Source: Mesoterricola sediminis
Lineage (GTDB): Bacteria > Acidobacteriota > Holophagae > Holophagales > Holophagaceae
Assembly (NCBI RefSeq): GCF_030295425.1
Contig: NZ_AP027081.1
Coordinates: 3,455,001-3,519,000, forward strand
Reading direction: 5' to 3'
DNA: 64,000 bases
The notes under the pieces are model-generated. The model was not told the origin of the DNA and did no database searches. It saw nothing but the letters and a program-made list of their open reading frames with translations. This document shows, piece by piece, positions 7,723 to 15,012 of this stretch (the first letter of the stretch is position 1; every line of letters starts with the position of its first letter). A program made the translations under genes and the position numbers.

Positions 7723-7808
7723 TGCCCAGCAGGACACCAGGCCTCCCCATGATGGGTCCAAGGCGGATCTGGTGCAACTTCAAGGCCCCATCATCACGGG
7801 AGAAACCC

Positions 7809-8039
7809 ATGAAGCCCCTCAACACCCCGTCGACCTCTCAGGCATCCCCGGATGACTTCCTGACCAGCAGGGATGTCACCAAACAGTTCCGCCTCTCTGC
7901 CGCATTCCTCAGCGCCCTTCGCTGCAAGGGGGAAGGCCCCCGGTTCACCAGGCTCGGCCGCCGCAAGGTCCTCTATCGCCGCGCGGATGTGGAGGCTTGG
8001 CTGAAGGCCCACGAAGTCGAAACCAATCCGGCTTGCTGA
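7809..8039 (+). CDS. AlpA/excisionase-like HTH protein
   Basis: A 76-residue protein with a winged-helix/MerR-like helix-turn-helix: F-L-T-S-R-D-V-T-K-Q-F, a turn, S-A-L-R-C-K-G-E-G-P-R-F and the tail R-R-K-V-L-Y-R-R-A-D-V-E-A-W-L typical of excisionase and AlpA-type regulators. Such proteins bend DNA at att sites or switch on integrase and replication genes. It opens a rightward chain of closely packed genes ending in the helicase, so a master-activator role is plausible. A GGGAG sequence lies before the ATG. The frame extends upstream to 7,671, but only the shorter form carries the family sequence. Confidence 0.8.
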   Translation: MKPLNTPSTSQASPDDFLTSRDVTKQFRLSAAFLSALRCKGEGPRFTRLGRRKVLYRRADVEAWLKAHEVETNPAC

Positions 8040-8052
8040 GAGAGAGGGGACC

Positions 8053-8325
8053 ATGGAAGCGATGGGAAACACCAATCAGGCCGAAGGCCTGAGCCAGTCC
8101 CTCACCCGCTCGCAGCTGGGTGCACATGCCTGGAAACAGTTCCGCACCGTCATCACGTACGGCCGGGTCCCTGCAGCCGTTTGGGTCCGACCGAACCCCC
8201 AGATCGGACTCCCCGGGGTGATGGTCGCCCCGAACAAGGCCGCGGCACTTTCCTTGATTCGGTCCTCTCAGTCGTCCCTCCCCTCGAAAGAGGTTGGAAA
8301 CCCCTTGGGCGGAGGTGCGGAATGA
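8053..8325 (+). CDS. Hypothetical protein, replication module
   Basis: A 90-residue protein that I do not recognise. A strong AGAGAGGGGA ribosome-binding site precedes the ATG, 13 bases after the previous stop. The sequence has a predicted strand-rich core (V-W-V-R-P-N-P-Q-I-G-L-P-G-V-M-V). Its stop overlaps the start of the next gene (ATGA at 8,322-8,325), so it is translationally coupled in the replication module. Confidence 0.65.
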   Translation: MEAMGNTNQAEGLSQSLTRSQLGAHAWKQFRTVITYGRVPAAVWVRPNPQIGLPGVMVAPNKAAALSLIRSSQSSLPSKEVGNPLGGGAE

Positions 8326-8480
8326 AGCCCCTCAGCATTCACCCACCGCATGCAAGCCGTTCGCAAGGAGACCAGGAATACCTTCAATGGCTCTTGGAAG
8401 ATTGCCAGCCGACAGGTGGGGCGGAGGAAGACTTGGCCGGCCATCCCCTGGCGGGGTCGGCCAGGCTCGGCGAGGAGTAG
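8322..8480 (+). CDS. Small hypothetical protein, coupled to its neighbours
   Basis: A 52-residue acidic protein beginning M-K-P-L-S-I-H-P-P-H. It starts inside the previous gene's stop (ATGA), and its own end is three bases from the next ATG, so its place in a tightly coupled operon is the main support. No motif is recognised. Confidence 0.5.
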   Translation: MKPLSIHPPHASRSQGDQEYLQWLLEDCQPTGGAEEDLAGHPLAGSARLGEE

Positions 8481-8483
8481 GCC

Positions 8484-8783
8484 ATGCGAAACTCCGCCAT
8501 TGCTCGTGCGGTCAGGGCGTGGTGCAGCCGGGCCTCCTGGACGCCATTCGAGACACCTTGCCTCGCCTGGTGCACGAGCTACGTCGCCCCCGAGAGGCTG
8601 AGAACCGGGTGCCTCTTGGTCGCCCTTCGTGATGCCCACGGAAGGCTTTTGGCGATCTACCAGTTCAACCGCCGGAACCAAAGCTGTAGGTACCTCGAGG
8701 ATGAGACCTGTGCCCAGCAAGAGTTCGAACACTGCAACCCGGAGGATAGGCCATTCTTCGCGGCCGTGAGGGATGGACGATGA
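8484..8783 (+). CDS. Hypothetical protein, Cys-rich
   Basis: A 99-residue protein with GAGGAG before the ATG at 8,484. It contains seven cysteines (C-S-R near 14, C-L and C-T-S near 26-30, C-L near 43, C-R-Y near 67, C-A-Q near 75 and C-N-P near 83), enough for a metal site, but the spacing fits no ribbon I know. The C-terminal half has a V-A-L-R-D-A-H-G-R-L-L-A-I-Y strand pattern. Its stop overlaps the next start (ATGA at 8,780-8,783). Confidence 0.6.
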   Translation: MRNSAIARAVRAWCSRASWTPFETPCLAWCTSYVAPERLRTGCLLVALRDAHGRLLAIYQFNRRNQSCRYLEDETCAQQEFEHCNPEDRPFFAAVRDGR

Positions 8784-9574
8784 ATCCCGCCAGAGTCTGG
8801 AACCTCCGAATCAACCTGGACGAGCTGAACGCTGAGTTCATGGCGCTTTCGAGCGACGAAGAGAAGGCGGAATTCTTCACGGGGATGTGCCGCGGCATGA
8901 ACGGCGCCAAGCCCCCCTCTCGCCCCTCCGAGGCTTTCGACGCAGGGTTCACCTTCGGCCAAGAGGCCAGGGGAGAGGCTGAAGACTTCCGAGAGAGGCA
9001 ACGGGTAGGCGGAGCGCGGAGCGCAGCCAGCAGGGCCCAGAAGTACGGGACCGCACAACCAAGTCGAAGCAACCTCGAAGAGTCTTCGAAGTCACCTCGA
9101 AGTGACCCCGAACCTAACCACAATCCACAATCCTTTAACTCAGTACCCGAGAATCCAGAAACCACTACCCCCCCTACCCCCCGCAGGCGGGGGAGGAAGG
9201 CGAAGGTGGAGGAGGTCACACCTCCGACCGAATACCCCGAGGACACCGTGGACGCCGTGAACCGGATCGTCGGCATGACGCCGAAGGAGGATCCCGCCGG
9301 GCGCAAGATCAGGCTCGACGCAGCCACCCTGGCCGAGCGGGTGAATGGGCTTCTCAGGGAACATCAGGCCCTCACGGGGGACGTCCTGGTCCAGTCCTGG
9401 GCGGATTACCTGGCGACAGAACCGGCCATGGTCAAGGCTCCGCAGTATTTCTTCGGCCGCAAGGACGACCAGAAGGACGGAGCCCACTGGAGGGCCTATG
9501 CTGCGCTGATCTGGCACAGGCAGGCCAAGGCCAGCCGCATGCATGACCAGGCGCCCGACGAGGTGCAGGCATGA
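8780..9574 (+). CDS. Replication-module protein, possible helicase loader/initiator
   Basis: A 264-residue protein just upstream of and coupled (ATGA) to the DnaB-type helicase. The first 60 residues begin M-N-P-A-R-V-W and contain an acidic helix. Residues around 60-150 are low in complexity, rich in Ser, Pro, Glu and Arg, and likely disordered (P-P-T-P-R-R-R-G-R-K-A-K). The last 100 residues form a compact helical domain (W-A-D-Y-L-A-T-E-P-A-M-V-K-A-P-Q-Y-F-F-G) of the sort seen in phage replisome organisers. The two-domain layout and the neighbour suggest a helicase-loading or origin-binding role; I cannot name the family. Confidence 0.65.
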   Translation: MNPARVWNLRINLDELNAEFMALSSDEEKAEFFTGMCRGMNGAKPPSRPSEAFDAGFTFGQEARGEAEDFRERQRVGGARSAASRAQKYGTAQPSRSNLEESSKSPRSDPEPNHNPQSFNSVPENPETTTPPTPRRRGRKAKVEEVTPPTEYPEDTVDAVNRIVGMTPKEDPAGRKIRLDAATLAERVNGLLREHQALTGDVLVQSWADYLATEPAMVKAPQYFFGRKDDQKDGAHWRAYAALIWHRQAKASRMHDQAPDEVQA

Positions 9575-10917
9575 CCAAGAAGCCGCCCCCCCAAGACGTC
9601 GGGGCCGAGCGAGCCCTCCTCACGACCCTCTGCGCACCAGGCGCCGAAGAGGCGGCTGCCAGGCTCGTCCCAGGCCTGCAGCGCGAGGATTTCATGGTCC
9701 CCGCCCACCAGGTGATCCTCGAGGCCCTGCGGGCCCTGCTCAAGACCGGCATTGAGATCTCCCTGGTTTCCATCCTCCACGAGCTGGAGGCCCATGGTCA
9801 GGCCAACCGCGTGGGTGGCGTGGCCGGCCTTGCCGACATCCTCGGCGCCGAAGAGGTCGCCAGACCCGAAGTGCTCGTGGACATCCTCCAGGCCCACCGC
9901 CGGCGCCGGGAAGTCATGCGCTGGGCCCACCAGGCCTACCTCCGAGCCGAGGACACCACGGACGATCCCGAGGGCATCCTCCACGACACCCAGGCCGAAA
10001 TGGCCCGGATCAGCCGCGACGGCCGCCGCGACGAGGGTGAGAGCTGGGAGGAGATCCTGGTCCAGATGGCGGCTCACCAGCCCTTCCGTCGCCCCGGGCC
10101 CGAGCGCGGCGGATGGTGGGGGATCCCGAGCCTGGACGAGACCTGCCCCATCCCTGCCGGCGAGTTCACAACCCTGGGGGCCCGGCCCGGCATCGGCAAG
10201 ACGGCCCTCCTGACCCAGATCGCCATCGAATCCGCCCGCCGCGGCATCAAGGTCCTCGTCCTGACCCTGGAGCTCCCGAAGCTCACCATGCGGGCCCGCC
10301 TCGCCAGCTACCTGGCCCACATCTCCGTGACGGCCCTGAAGCGCGGGGATTACCAGAGCAGCCACATCGACGCGGTCGGCCTGCAGGCCAACGTGCTGGA
10401 GATGGGCCGGACGCACGCACTGCCTGCCGGCATCCCATGGGCCAAGATCGAGGCGCTGATCCGGTTCGAGCAGGCGCGCCACGGCATCGAGCTCGTGCTC
10501 CTGGACCAGTTCGACAAGATCGGCCGCCCCCCGGTGGGCCGTGGCAGCTCCGAGGCATACGCCTTCGGCGCCGTGTCGACGTCGATCCTGGAGGTCTCCA
10601 AGGACCTGGGCATCGGGTTCGTGCTCCTGTGCCAGCTCAAGGGCGACGCCCAGGACCGGGAGCCCACCCTCAGCGATCACGCGGACAGCGACCGGCCCGC
10701 CAAGGACGCCGGGGTCATTCTGCACCTGTGGCGTGCAAAGAACGGTGAAGTGAAGGCCAAACTGCACAAGCACCGCGATGGGAGTTACGTCGGGAAGGTG
10801 TTCTCGCTGGACTTCGACGGCCGCACCCAGCACTTCCGCGACCTGGTGCAGGAGTCCTCTCTAACCTCCCAGCCTGCCCAGCCGAGGCTCTATAAGCCGG
10901 AGGACATGCCGCTATGA
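9571..10917 (+). CDS. DnaB-type replicative DNA helicase
   Basis: A 448-residue hexameric helicase that would unwind DNA at the element's replication fork. The N-terminal 110 residues match the DnaB N-domain (A-E-R-A-L-L-T-T-L-C, then Q-R-E-D-F-M-V-P-A-H-Q-V-I). The RecA-like domain has Walker A G-I-G-K-T at residues 207-211 and Walker B in E-L-V-L-L-D-Q-F-D. Length is typical. It is translationally coupled with the genes on each side. Being inside a mobile element and unlike the usual stand-alone chromosomal dnaB context, it most likely serves autonomous replication of the excised element. Confidence 0.92.
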   Translation: MTKKPPPQDVGAERALLTTLCAPGAEEAAARLVPGLQREDFMVPAHQVILEALRALLKTGIEISLVSILHELEAHGQANRVGGVAGLADILGAEEVARPEVLVDILQAHRRRREVMRWAHQAYLRAEDTTDDPEGILHDTQAEMARISRDGRRDEGESWEEILVQMAAHQPFRRPGPERGGWWGIPSLDETCPIPAGEFTTLGARPGIGKTALLTQIAIESARRGIKVLVLTLELPKLTMRARLASYLAHISVTALKRGDYQSSHIDAVGLQANVLEMGRTHALPAGIPWAKIEALIRFEQARHGIELVLLDQFDKIGRPPVGRGSSEAYAFGAVSTSILEVSKDLGIGFVLLCQLKGDAQDREPTLSDHADSDRPAKDAGVILHLWRAKNGEVKAKLHKHRDGSYVGKVFSLDFDGRTQHFRDLVQESSLTSQPAQPRLYKPEDMPL

Positions 10918-11213
10918 TCCCCCGGCCAGGTTCCAGACTTTGGATAACCGTCAAAGAGGCGGCCGCCGAATATGGCCTTGGGACCGACTATTTCCGACGG
11001 AACTACTGCGATCCAGGCGGGATCATGGACCGGGCCGGAGCGCTGCGCGTAAGAGTGACGCCAGGCGGCCGCCGTAGGGTTTTCGTGAGCCTCCCCAGAC
11101 TCCAGGAGATGATCGCGCGAGAAGCCACGGGAGGGCCGGGCCAGGCCCCAGGGGGTGATACAGACGGAAGTATAATAGAACAAACATCAATTAAGTACGC
11201 GCCCCAGCTTTGA
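10914..11213 (+). CDS. HTH protein downstream of the helicase
   Basis: A 99-residue protein coupled to the helicase by an ATGA overlap. It opens with W-I-T-V-K-E-A-A-A-E-Y-G-L-G-T-D-Y-F-R-R-N-Y, a MerR/excisionase-like HTH very similar to the start of the gene at 18,866 (W-I-N-V-K-E-A-A-A-M-V-G). A basic wing follows (R-V-R-V-T-P-G-G-R-R-R-V-F-V). The gene ends 26 bases before the IS256 target duplication, so it is complete. A control or excision role is likely. Confidence 0.75.
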   Translation: MIPRPGSRLWITVKEAAAEYGLGTDYFRRNYCDPGGIMDRAGALRVRVTPGGRRRVFVSLPRLQEMIAREATGGPGQAPGGDTDGSIIEQTSIKYAPQL

Positions 11214-11238
11214 ATAAAGGTAACCGAAAAAGCCTCCA

Positions 11239-11246
11239 GCTTTCGA
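11239..11246. repeat. IS256-family target duplication, left
   Basis: GCTTTCGA directly before the left inverted repeat; the same eight bases follow the right inverted repeat at 12,829-12,836. Confidence 0.88.
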
Positions 11247-12828
11247 GATAGAGTCCCAGGGAGTGGTGTAAGAGCCGGGTAGGCAGACAGATGGCCACCG
11301 TCCTCCGTATGTTTGTTTTTGCGGAAACAACATAGGAGCGGAGAACGATGGCCAGAGAAAGTGTGGAGGGTCTTGGGGCCCTGGGCAAGGCTTTGGAGGA
11401 AGGCAGCGGGGATTTCCTGCGCCAGCTCGTGATGATGACCCTGGAACGGATCATGGCAAGCGACGTCACCGCTCTCTGCCAGGCGGAGGCCGGGGAACGT
11501 TCGCCCTTGCGCGAGAATCAACGGAACGGGTACCGGGACCGGGCCTGGGAAACCCGCCTGGGGACGATGCCGCTGCGGATTCCGAAGCTTCGTCAGGGAA
11601 GCTACATGCCAGACTTTCTGGAGCCGCGCAGAAGCTGGGAAAGGGCCTTCCTGAGCGTGGTCTCGGAAGCCTACGTGCTCGGGATCTCCACCCGCAAGGT
11701 GGAGCACCTGGTCGAGGCCATGGGGGCCAAGGGGATGTCGAAAAGCGAAGTCTCCAGGCTGGCCAAGGACCTGGATACCGAGGTGACGGCGTTTCGTGAA
11801 AGGCCCCTGGAGGGCCCCTACCGCTACATCTGGCTGGACGCCATGTATCCGAAGGTTAGGGAAGGTCAGCGGGTGGTGGGCCTGGCAGTGCTCGTGGCCA
11901 TTGGCGTGAACCAGCAGGGATACCGGGAGGTGCTGGGCCTGGAAGTTGCTGATGGCGAGATGGAATCGGCGTGGAGCGGCTTCCTGGAGGGCCTGGTCAA
12001 GCGCGGGCTGAAGGGCGTCGAGCTGGTGGTTTCGGACGCCCACACTGGGCTGAAGGCGGCGGTGCGGCGGGTCCTGAACGGTGTCTCCTGGCAGCGGTGC
12101 CGGGTTCATTTCATGCGGAATGCAGCGACGCGGTTGCCCAAGGCGGCGCAGGAGGAGCTTCTGGACCGCCTGAAGCAGGCCTTCCAGGCGCCCTGCAAGG
12201 AGGATGCGCAGCGGTTGTTCGCAGCCCTGGCCCTGGATACCCAGCGCAAGCACCCCGGCTTCTCGGCCCTGCTGGACGAGGCGGTGGAGGACGTCCTGGT
12301 CTACATGGATTTCCCCAAAGCCCACTGGCGAAAGATCCACTCGACCAACGTGCTGGAACGGGAGAACCGTGAGCTTCGCCGGCGATCCGACGTGGTGGGC
12401 ATCTTTCCGAACCGGGCCGCAGTGCTGCGCCTTCTGGGCTCGTTGCTCGCGGACCAGCATGCTGAGTGGGTTTCTGCCCGGTTCCCTTACTTGAAGGTGA
12501 AGGCGTGATGGCCCTGGGGCGAGGTCGCGACCCACCCGGCCGGGGCGGTGCGCGGGCATGGAAAGGCTGATGGATTGCCCGCTGGATTTCGCTGCGCGAA
12601 ACGGGCCTCCGGCCCGCCCTCCGGGTCCACAGGCAACGCCCCTGCGGGGCGCCCTTCGGGTCCACAACCTTCCAACACCCGCGGGCTTCGCCTGGAAAAC
12701 GCTGGCGCGTTTTCCACACCGCCCCGGCCAAAGGTCCATCAGCAGCAGCATTTCATTGAAATCGGATCATACGGGTACGGCGGCGCTTCGCTGGCCGCTC
12801 TTGCTACACCACTTGACGGGACTCGGGC
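11247..12828 (+). mobile_element. IS256-family insertion sequence (1,582 bp)
   Basis: The ends form an imperfect inverted repeat: left GATAGAGTCCCAGGGAGTGG and the complement of the right end GCCCGAGTCCCGTCAAGTGG share GAGTCCC and AGTGGTGTA at the same offsets. Eight-base duplications flank the element, the length known for this family. One transposase gene fills most of it, followed by about 320 bases of GC-rich sequence with several short palindromes (12,600-12,720). Left and right flanks join to a continuous sequence, so the insertion caused no deletion. It interrupts the spacer after the helicase operon. Confidence 0.9.
11348..12508 (+). CDS. IS256-family (Mutator-type) transposase
   Basis: A 386-residue DDE transposase of the IS256 family, of normal length and apparently intact. 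The catalytic residues are visible as the first Asp in Y-I-W-L-D-A-M-Y, the second Asp in V-V-S-D-A-H-T-G-L, and the Glu in [11 protein letters not shown]. The C/D(2)H signature region around R-C-R-V-H-F-M-R-N is also present. GGAG lies upstream of the ATG. It lies between the inverted repeats described for this insertion sequence and probably still works. Confidence 0.95.
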   Translation: MARESVEGLGALGKALEEGSGDFLRQLVMMTLERIMASDVTALCQAEAGERSPLRENQRNGYRDRAWETRLGTMPLRIPKLRQGSYMPDFLEPRRSWERAFLSVVSEAYVLGISTRKVEHLVEAMGAKGMSKSEVSRLAKDLDTEVTAFRERPLEGPYRYIWLDAMYPKVREGQRVVGLAVLVAIGVNQQGYREVLGLEVADGEMESAWSGFLEGLVKRGLKGVELVVSDAHTGLKAAVRRVLNGVSWQRCRVHFMRNAATRLPKAAQEELLDRLKQAFQAPCKEDAQRLFAALALDTQRKHPGFSALLDEAVEDVLVYMDFPKAHWRKIHSTNVLERENRELRRRSDVVGIFPNRAAVLRLLGSLLADQHAEWVSARFPYLKVKA

Positions 12829-12836
12829 GCTTTCGA
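12829..12836. repeat. IS256-family target duplication, right
   Basis: GCTTTCGA immediately after the right inverted repeat, identical to 11,239-11,246. Confidence 0.88.
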
Positions 12837-13059
12837 TAACGTCGATTCTGTCACCCATAGGCATTTGACGCAAGTCCATTAAATAATGACTTTAGATTGA
12901 TATTGCAAGATTATCGAATGGCCGATCAATTCCTGTGTGCAGTTTTTTGCGGCGAACATGAGCTGATCATCAATTAATCAAGGCGCCCATTCTTGGCATC
13001 CGTGTAAACAATTTGTTTATTGCCAATATTTAAATACCATCTTCATCAATCTGCGTATA
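12837..13059. other. AT-rich non-coding segment between two insertion sequences
   Basis: About 220 bases much richer in A and T than anything nearby, with runs such as CCATTAAATAATGAC and GCCAATATTTAAATACC and no credible reading frame. Before the insertions it linked the end of the replication operon to the small gene at 14,824. A promoter for the tape-measure genes or a replication origin are both possible; a TTGACG at 12,865-12,870 has no good -10 partner. Confidence 0.5.
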
Positions 13060-13064
13060 TTTAT
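13060..13064. repeat. IS1380-family target duplication, left
   Basis: TTTAT directly before the left end; repeated at 14,737-14,741 after the right end. Confidence 0.82.
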
Positions 13065-14736
13065 CCTGAGTCCGTGCAATCCGCCTGCGGCGAATCTCCG
13101 GAAACCCAATATCCATGAGGGTTTGGTACCATTGTAGTCGGGTGATCGGTGTCACCCAACGGGTGACCCGAATGGAAATCAAGTTCATCAAGTCTGAGAA
13201 GATGGAACTGGTTGGAGGCGCAGGGCTTGCCTTGGTGGGCCAGATCCTGAACCGGTGCACGACCCTGGGCAAGGATCTCACCCGGCAGTTCCCCAAGCGG
13301 ACCGGAGCCGTGCCGACCGGCGACGTGGCTTTGGCCTACGTCGCAACCCTCTGCACGGGGAAGAGCGACTTCGAGGCCGTCTCGACCCTGGAGGACAAGG
13401 TGCTCGCGCCGGAGAGCCTGGGCCTTCAGGCCTTCCCCTCGCCGGTCACCGTCCGGCAGCGGCTGGACGAAGGGGCGGACCTCTACATGCCCTACGTACA
13501 GAAAGCCACCGGCGACCTCCTACGCAAGAGCAAGGCCCCGATCACCGCCCTCTCCACCGGGCACGTGGCCCTGGACGTCGATGTCACCCCGCTGGACAAC
13601 TCCAACTCCAAGAAGGAAGGCATCGGCTGGACCTACAAGCAATTCGAGGGCTACGCGCCCATCGCCGCCTACCTGGGCGAGGAGGGCTGGGCCCTGGGCT
13701 TCGAATTGCGGGAGGGGACCCAACACTCGCAGAAGGAGACCCCCGCGTTCCTGGCGCGGGTGAGCGCCCTCGCCAAGAAACTGGTGAGCGGGAGGAGGAT
13801 CCTGCTCCGCATGGATTCCGGCAACGACGCATTGGAGAACTACGCCCTGGCTGCCGAGGAAGGCATCGACTACCTGGTCAAGCACAACTGGCGCACGGAG
13901 AACCTGGAGGTCTGGGCGGACAAGGCCGCGGGCATGCCGGAATCCGCCTGGAGCCACCCCCGGGAAGGGAAGCGGGTGGTGCGCTTCTCGGAGCGGATGG
14001 AACGAACGGTGAAGTTCAAAGGCGAGGAAAGGGTTGTTCGCTACCGGATGGTGGTGGAGGTTTCCGAGCGCACCACGGACGCCAAGGGCAACGCCCTGCT
14101 GCTCCCCCTGGTGGGCGTGGATGCCTGGATCACCAGCCTGGACCTGCCGGAAGCCGACGTGGTCGCCATCTACCGGGACCACGGCACGAGCGAGCAGTTC
14201 CATTCCGAGATGAAGGGAGAACTCGATCTGGAGCGGCTTCCCAGCGGCAAGTTCATGACCAACGCCCTCATCCTGGAGATGGGCGTCCTGGCCTACAACG
14301 TCCTGCGCCTCATGGGGCAGATCGGCCTGAAGGGGTACAAGCAGCGGCACGAGAGCAAGCGTCGCCGCATCCGGACGGTGATCCAGGAACTGCTGTGCGT
14401 GGCGGCACGGGTCGTTCACCACGCGGGCCAGGTGGCCTACAAGTTCGGGCGGACCTGTCTGGCCTTCGACCGGCTGGTCCTGCTCCGAGCCCATTTCTGC
14501 GGCGCCTGACGGCCTCCACGCTCTCGATCGGATGCCTCCAGAAACCACCGGCGTCAGGCCGGAGGACCATCCGGAATTTGGGGTATCCCGCCAAACGCCC
14601 CTGTTTCCCGGCCCACGAAGGGACCGTGAAGGTGCGAAGGCGGCCTTCGACATCTCAACCCGGCGCCTGGTCGGCGACAATGGCCCCATTCGGAGCGTGT
14701 TCCGTCGGATCCCGCAGGGATCCGCACGGATTCACG
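13065..14736 (+). mobile_element. IS1380-family insertion sequence (1,672 bp)
   Basis: The left end reads CCTGAGTCCGTGC and the complement of the right end reads CGTGAATCCGTGC, an inverted repeat that goes on imperfectly for about 35 bases. Five-base TTTAT duplications flank it. Size, end sequence style and duplication length fit the IS1380 family. The flanks rejoin without loss. It inserted in the AT-rich spacer 0.2 kb from the IS256-type element. Confidence 0.88.
13172..14509 (+). CDS. IS1380-family transposase
   Basis: A 445-residue DDE transposase from the ATG at 13,172 (M-E-I-K-F-I-K-S-E-K-M-E-L-V-G-G); the open frame extends further up but without family sequence. Catalytic residues are visible in V-A-L-D-V-D-V-T-P, in L-L-R-M-D-S-G-N-D-A and in the Glu of G-T-S-E-Q-F-H-S-E-M-K. 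The pattern F-H-S-E-M-K followed by L-D-L-E-R-L-P-S-G is a hallmark of IS1380 enzymes. Full length, no frameshift, so likely active. Confidence 0.95.
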   Translation: MEIKFIKSEKMELVGGAGLALVGQILNRCTTLGKDLTRQFPKRTGAVPTGDVALAYVATLCTGKSDFEAVSTLEDKVLAPESLGLQAFPSPVTVRQRLDEGADLYMPYVQKATGDLLRKSKAPITALSTGHVALDVDVTPLDNSNSKKEGIGWTYKQFEGYAPIAAYLGEEGWALGFELREGTQHSQKETPAFLARVSALAKKLVSGRRILLRMDSGNDALENYALAAEEGIDYLVKHNWRTENLEVWADKAAGMPESAWSHPREGKRVVRFSERMERTVKFKGEERVVRYRMVVEVSERTTDAKGNALLLPLVGVDAWITSLDLPEADVVAIYRDHGTSEQFHSEMKGELDLERLPSGKFMTNALILEMGVLAYNVLRLMGQIGLKGYKQRHESKRRRIRTVIQELLCVAARVVHHAGQVAYKFGRTCLAFDRLVLLRAHFCGA

Positions 14737-14741
14737 TTTAT
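14737..14741. repeat. IS1380-family target duplication, right
   Basis: TTTAT immediately after the right end, identical to 13,060-13,064. Confidence 0.82.
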
Positions 14742-14823
14742 GCCTTAATTCCCTATTTTCTTCTCCTCCAGAAAGCCAAATTGGCTCCAGAGGTGCGATA
14801 GCCCGTTTCCAGGAAGAGTGAAA

Positions 14824-14991
14824 ATGAGCAAAGTTGCGTTGGCCGAAATCCCTATTGAAACACTGACCTACAAGCAGGTGTGCGACAGCCAAACCACGAT
14901 CGATAGCCTCACCGCTTCTGGCCTGAACGTCCCGGAAGAAGAGGCTCCAATTCCCCAGAAGCCCGGAATTGGAGCCACCTCACGACGTTGA
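14824..14991 (+). CDS. Small hypothetical protein upstream of the tape-measure gene
   Basis: A 55-residue protein beginning M-S-K-V-A-L-A-E-I-P-I-E, with AGGAAG seven bases before the ATG. It ends 21 bases before the GTG of the tape-measure-like gene. The sequence is polar with a Pro/Glu-rich C-terminus (P-E-E-E-A-P-I-P-Q-K-P) and no known motif. In phages the gene before the tape measure often encodes a tail chaperone, but this one is much shorter and I see no programmed frameshift site, so the role is unknown. Confidence 0.55.
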   Translation: MSKVALAEIPIETLTYKQVCDSQTTIDSLTASGLNVPEEEAPIPQKPGIGATSRR

Positions 14992-15012
14992 TCGTTAACT
15001 AAGGAGGGTAGG

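Noticed and set aside
10914-11213. HTH gene truncated by the IS256-type insertion
   Set aside because: Its stop codon at 11,211-11,213 is upstream of the target duplication, so it is intact.
12600-12720. A small gene after the IS256-type transposase
   Set aside because: The frames consist of palindromic GC-rich repeats without ribosome site or domain.
12837-13059. Iteron-type replication origin
   Set aside because: The segment is AT-rich but I see no regularly spaced repeats, so the origin call cannot be supported.
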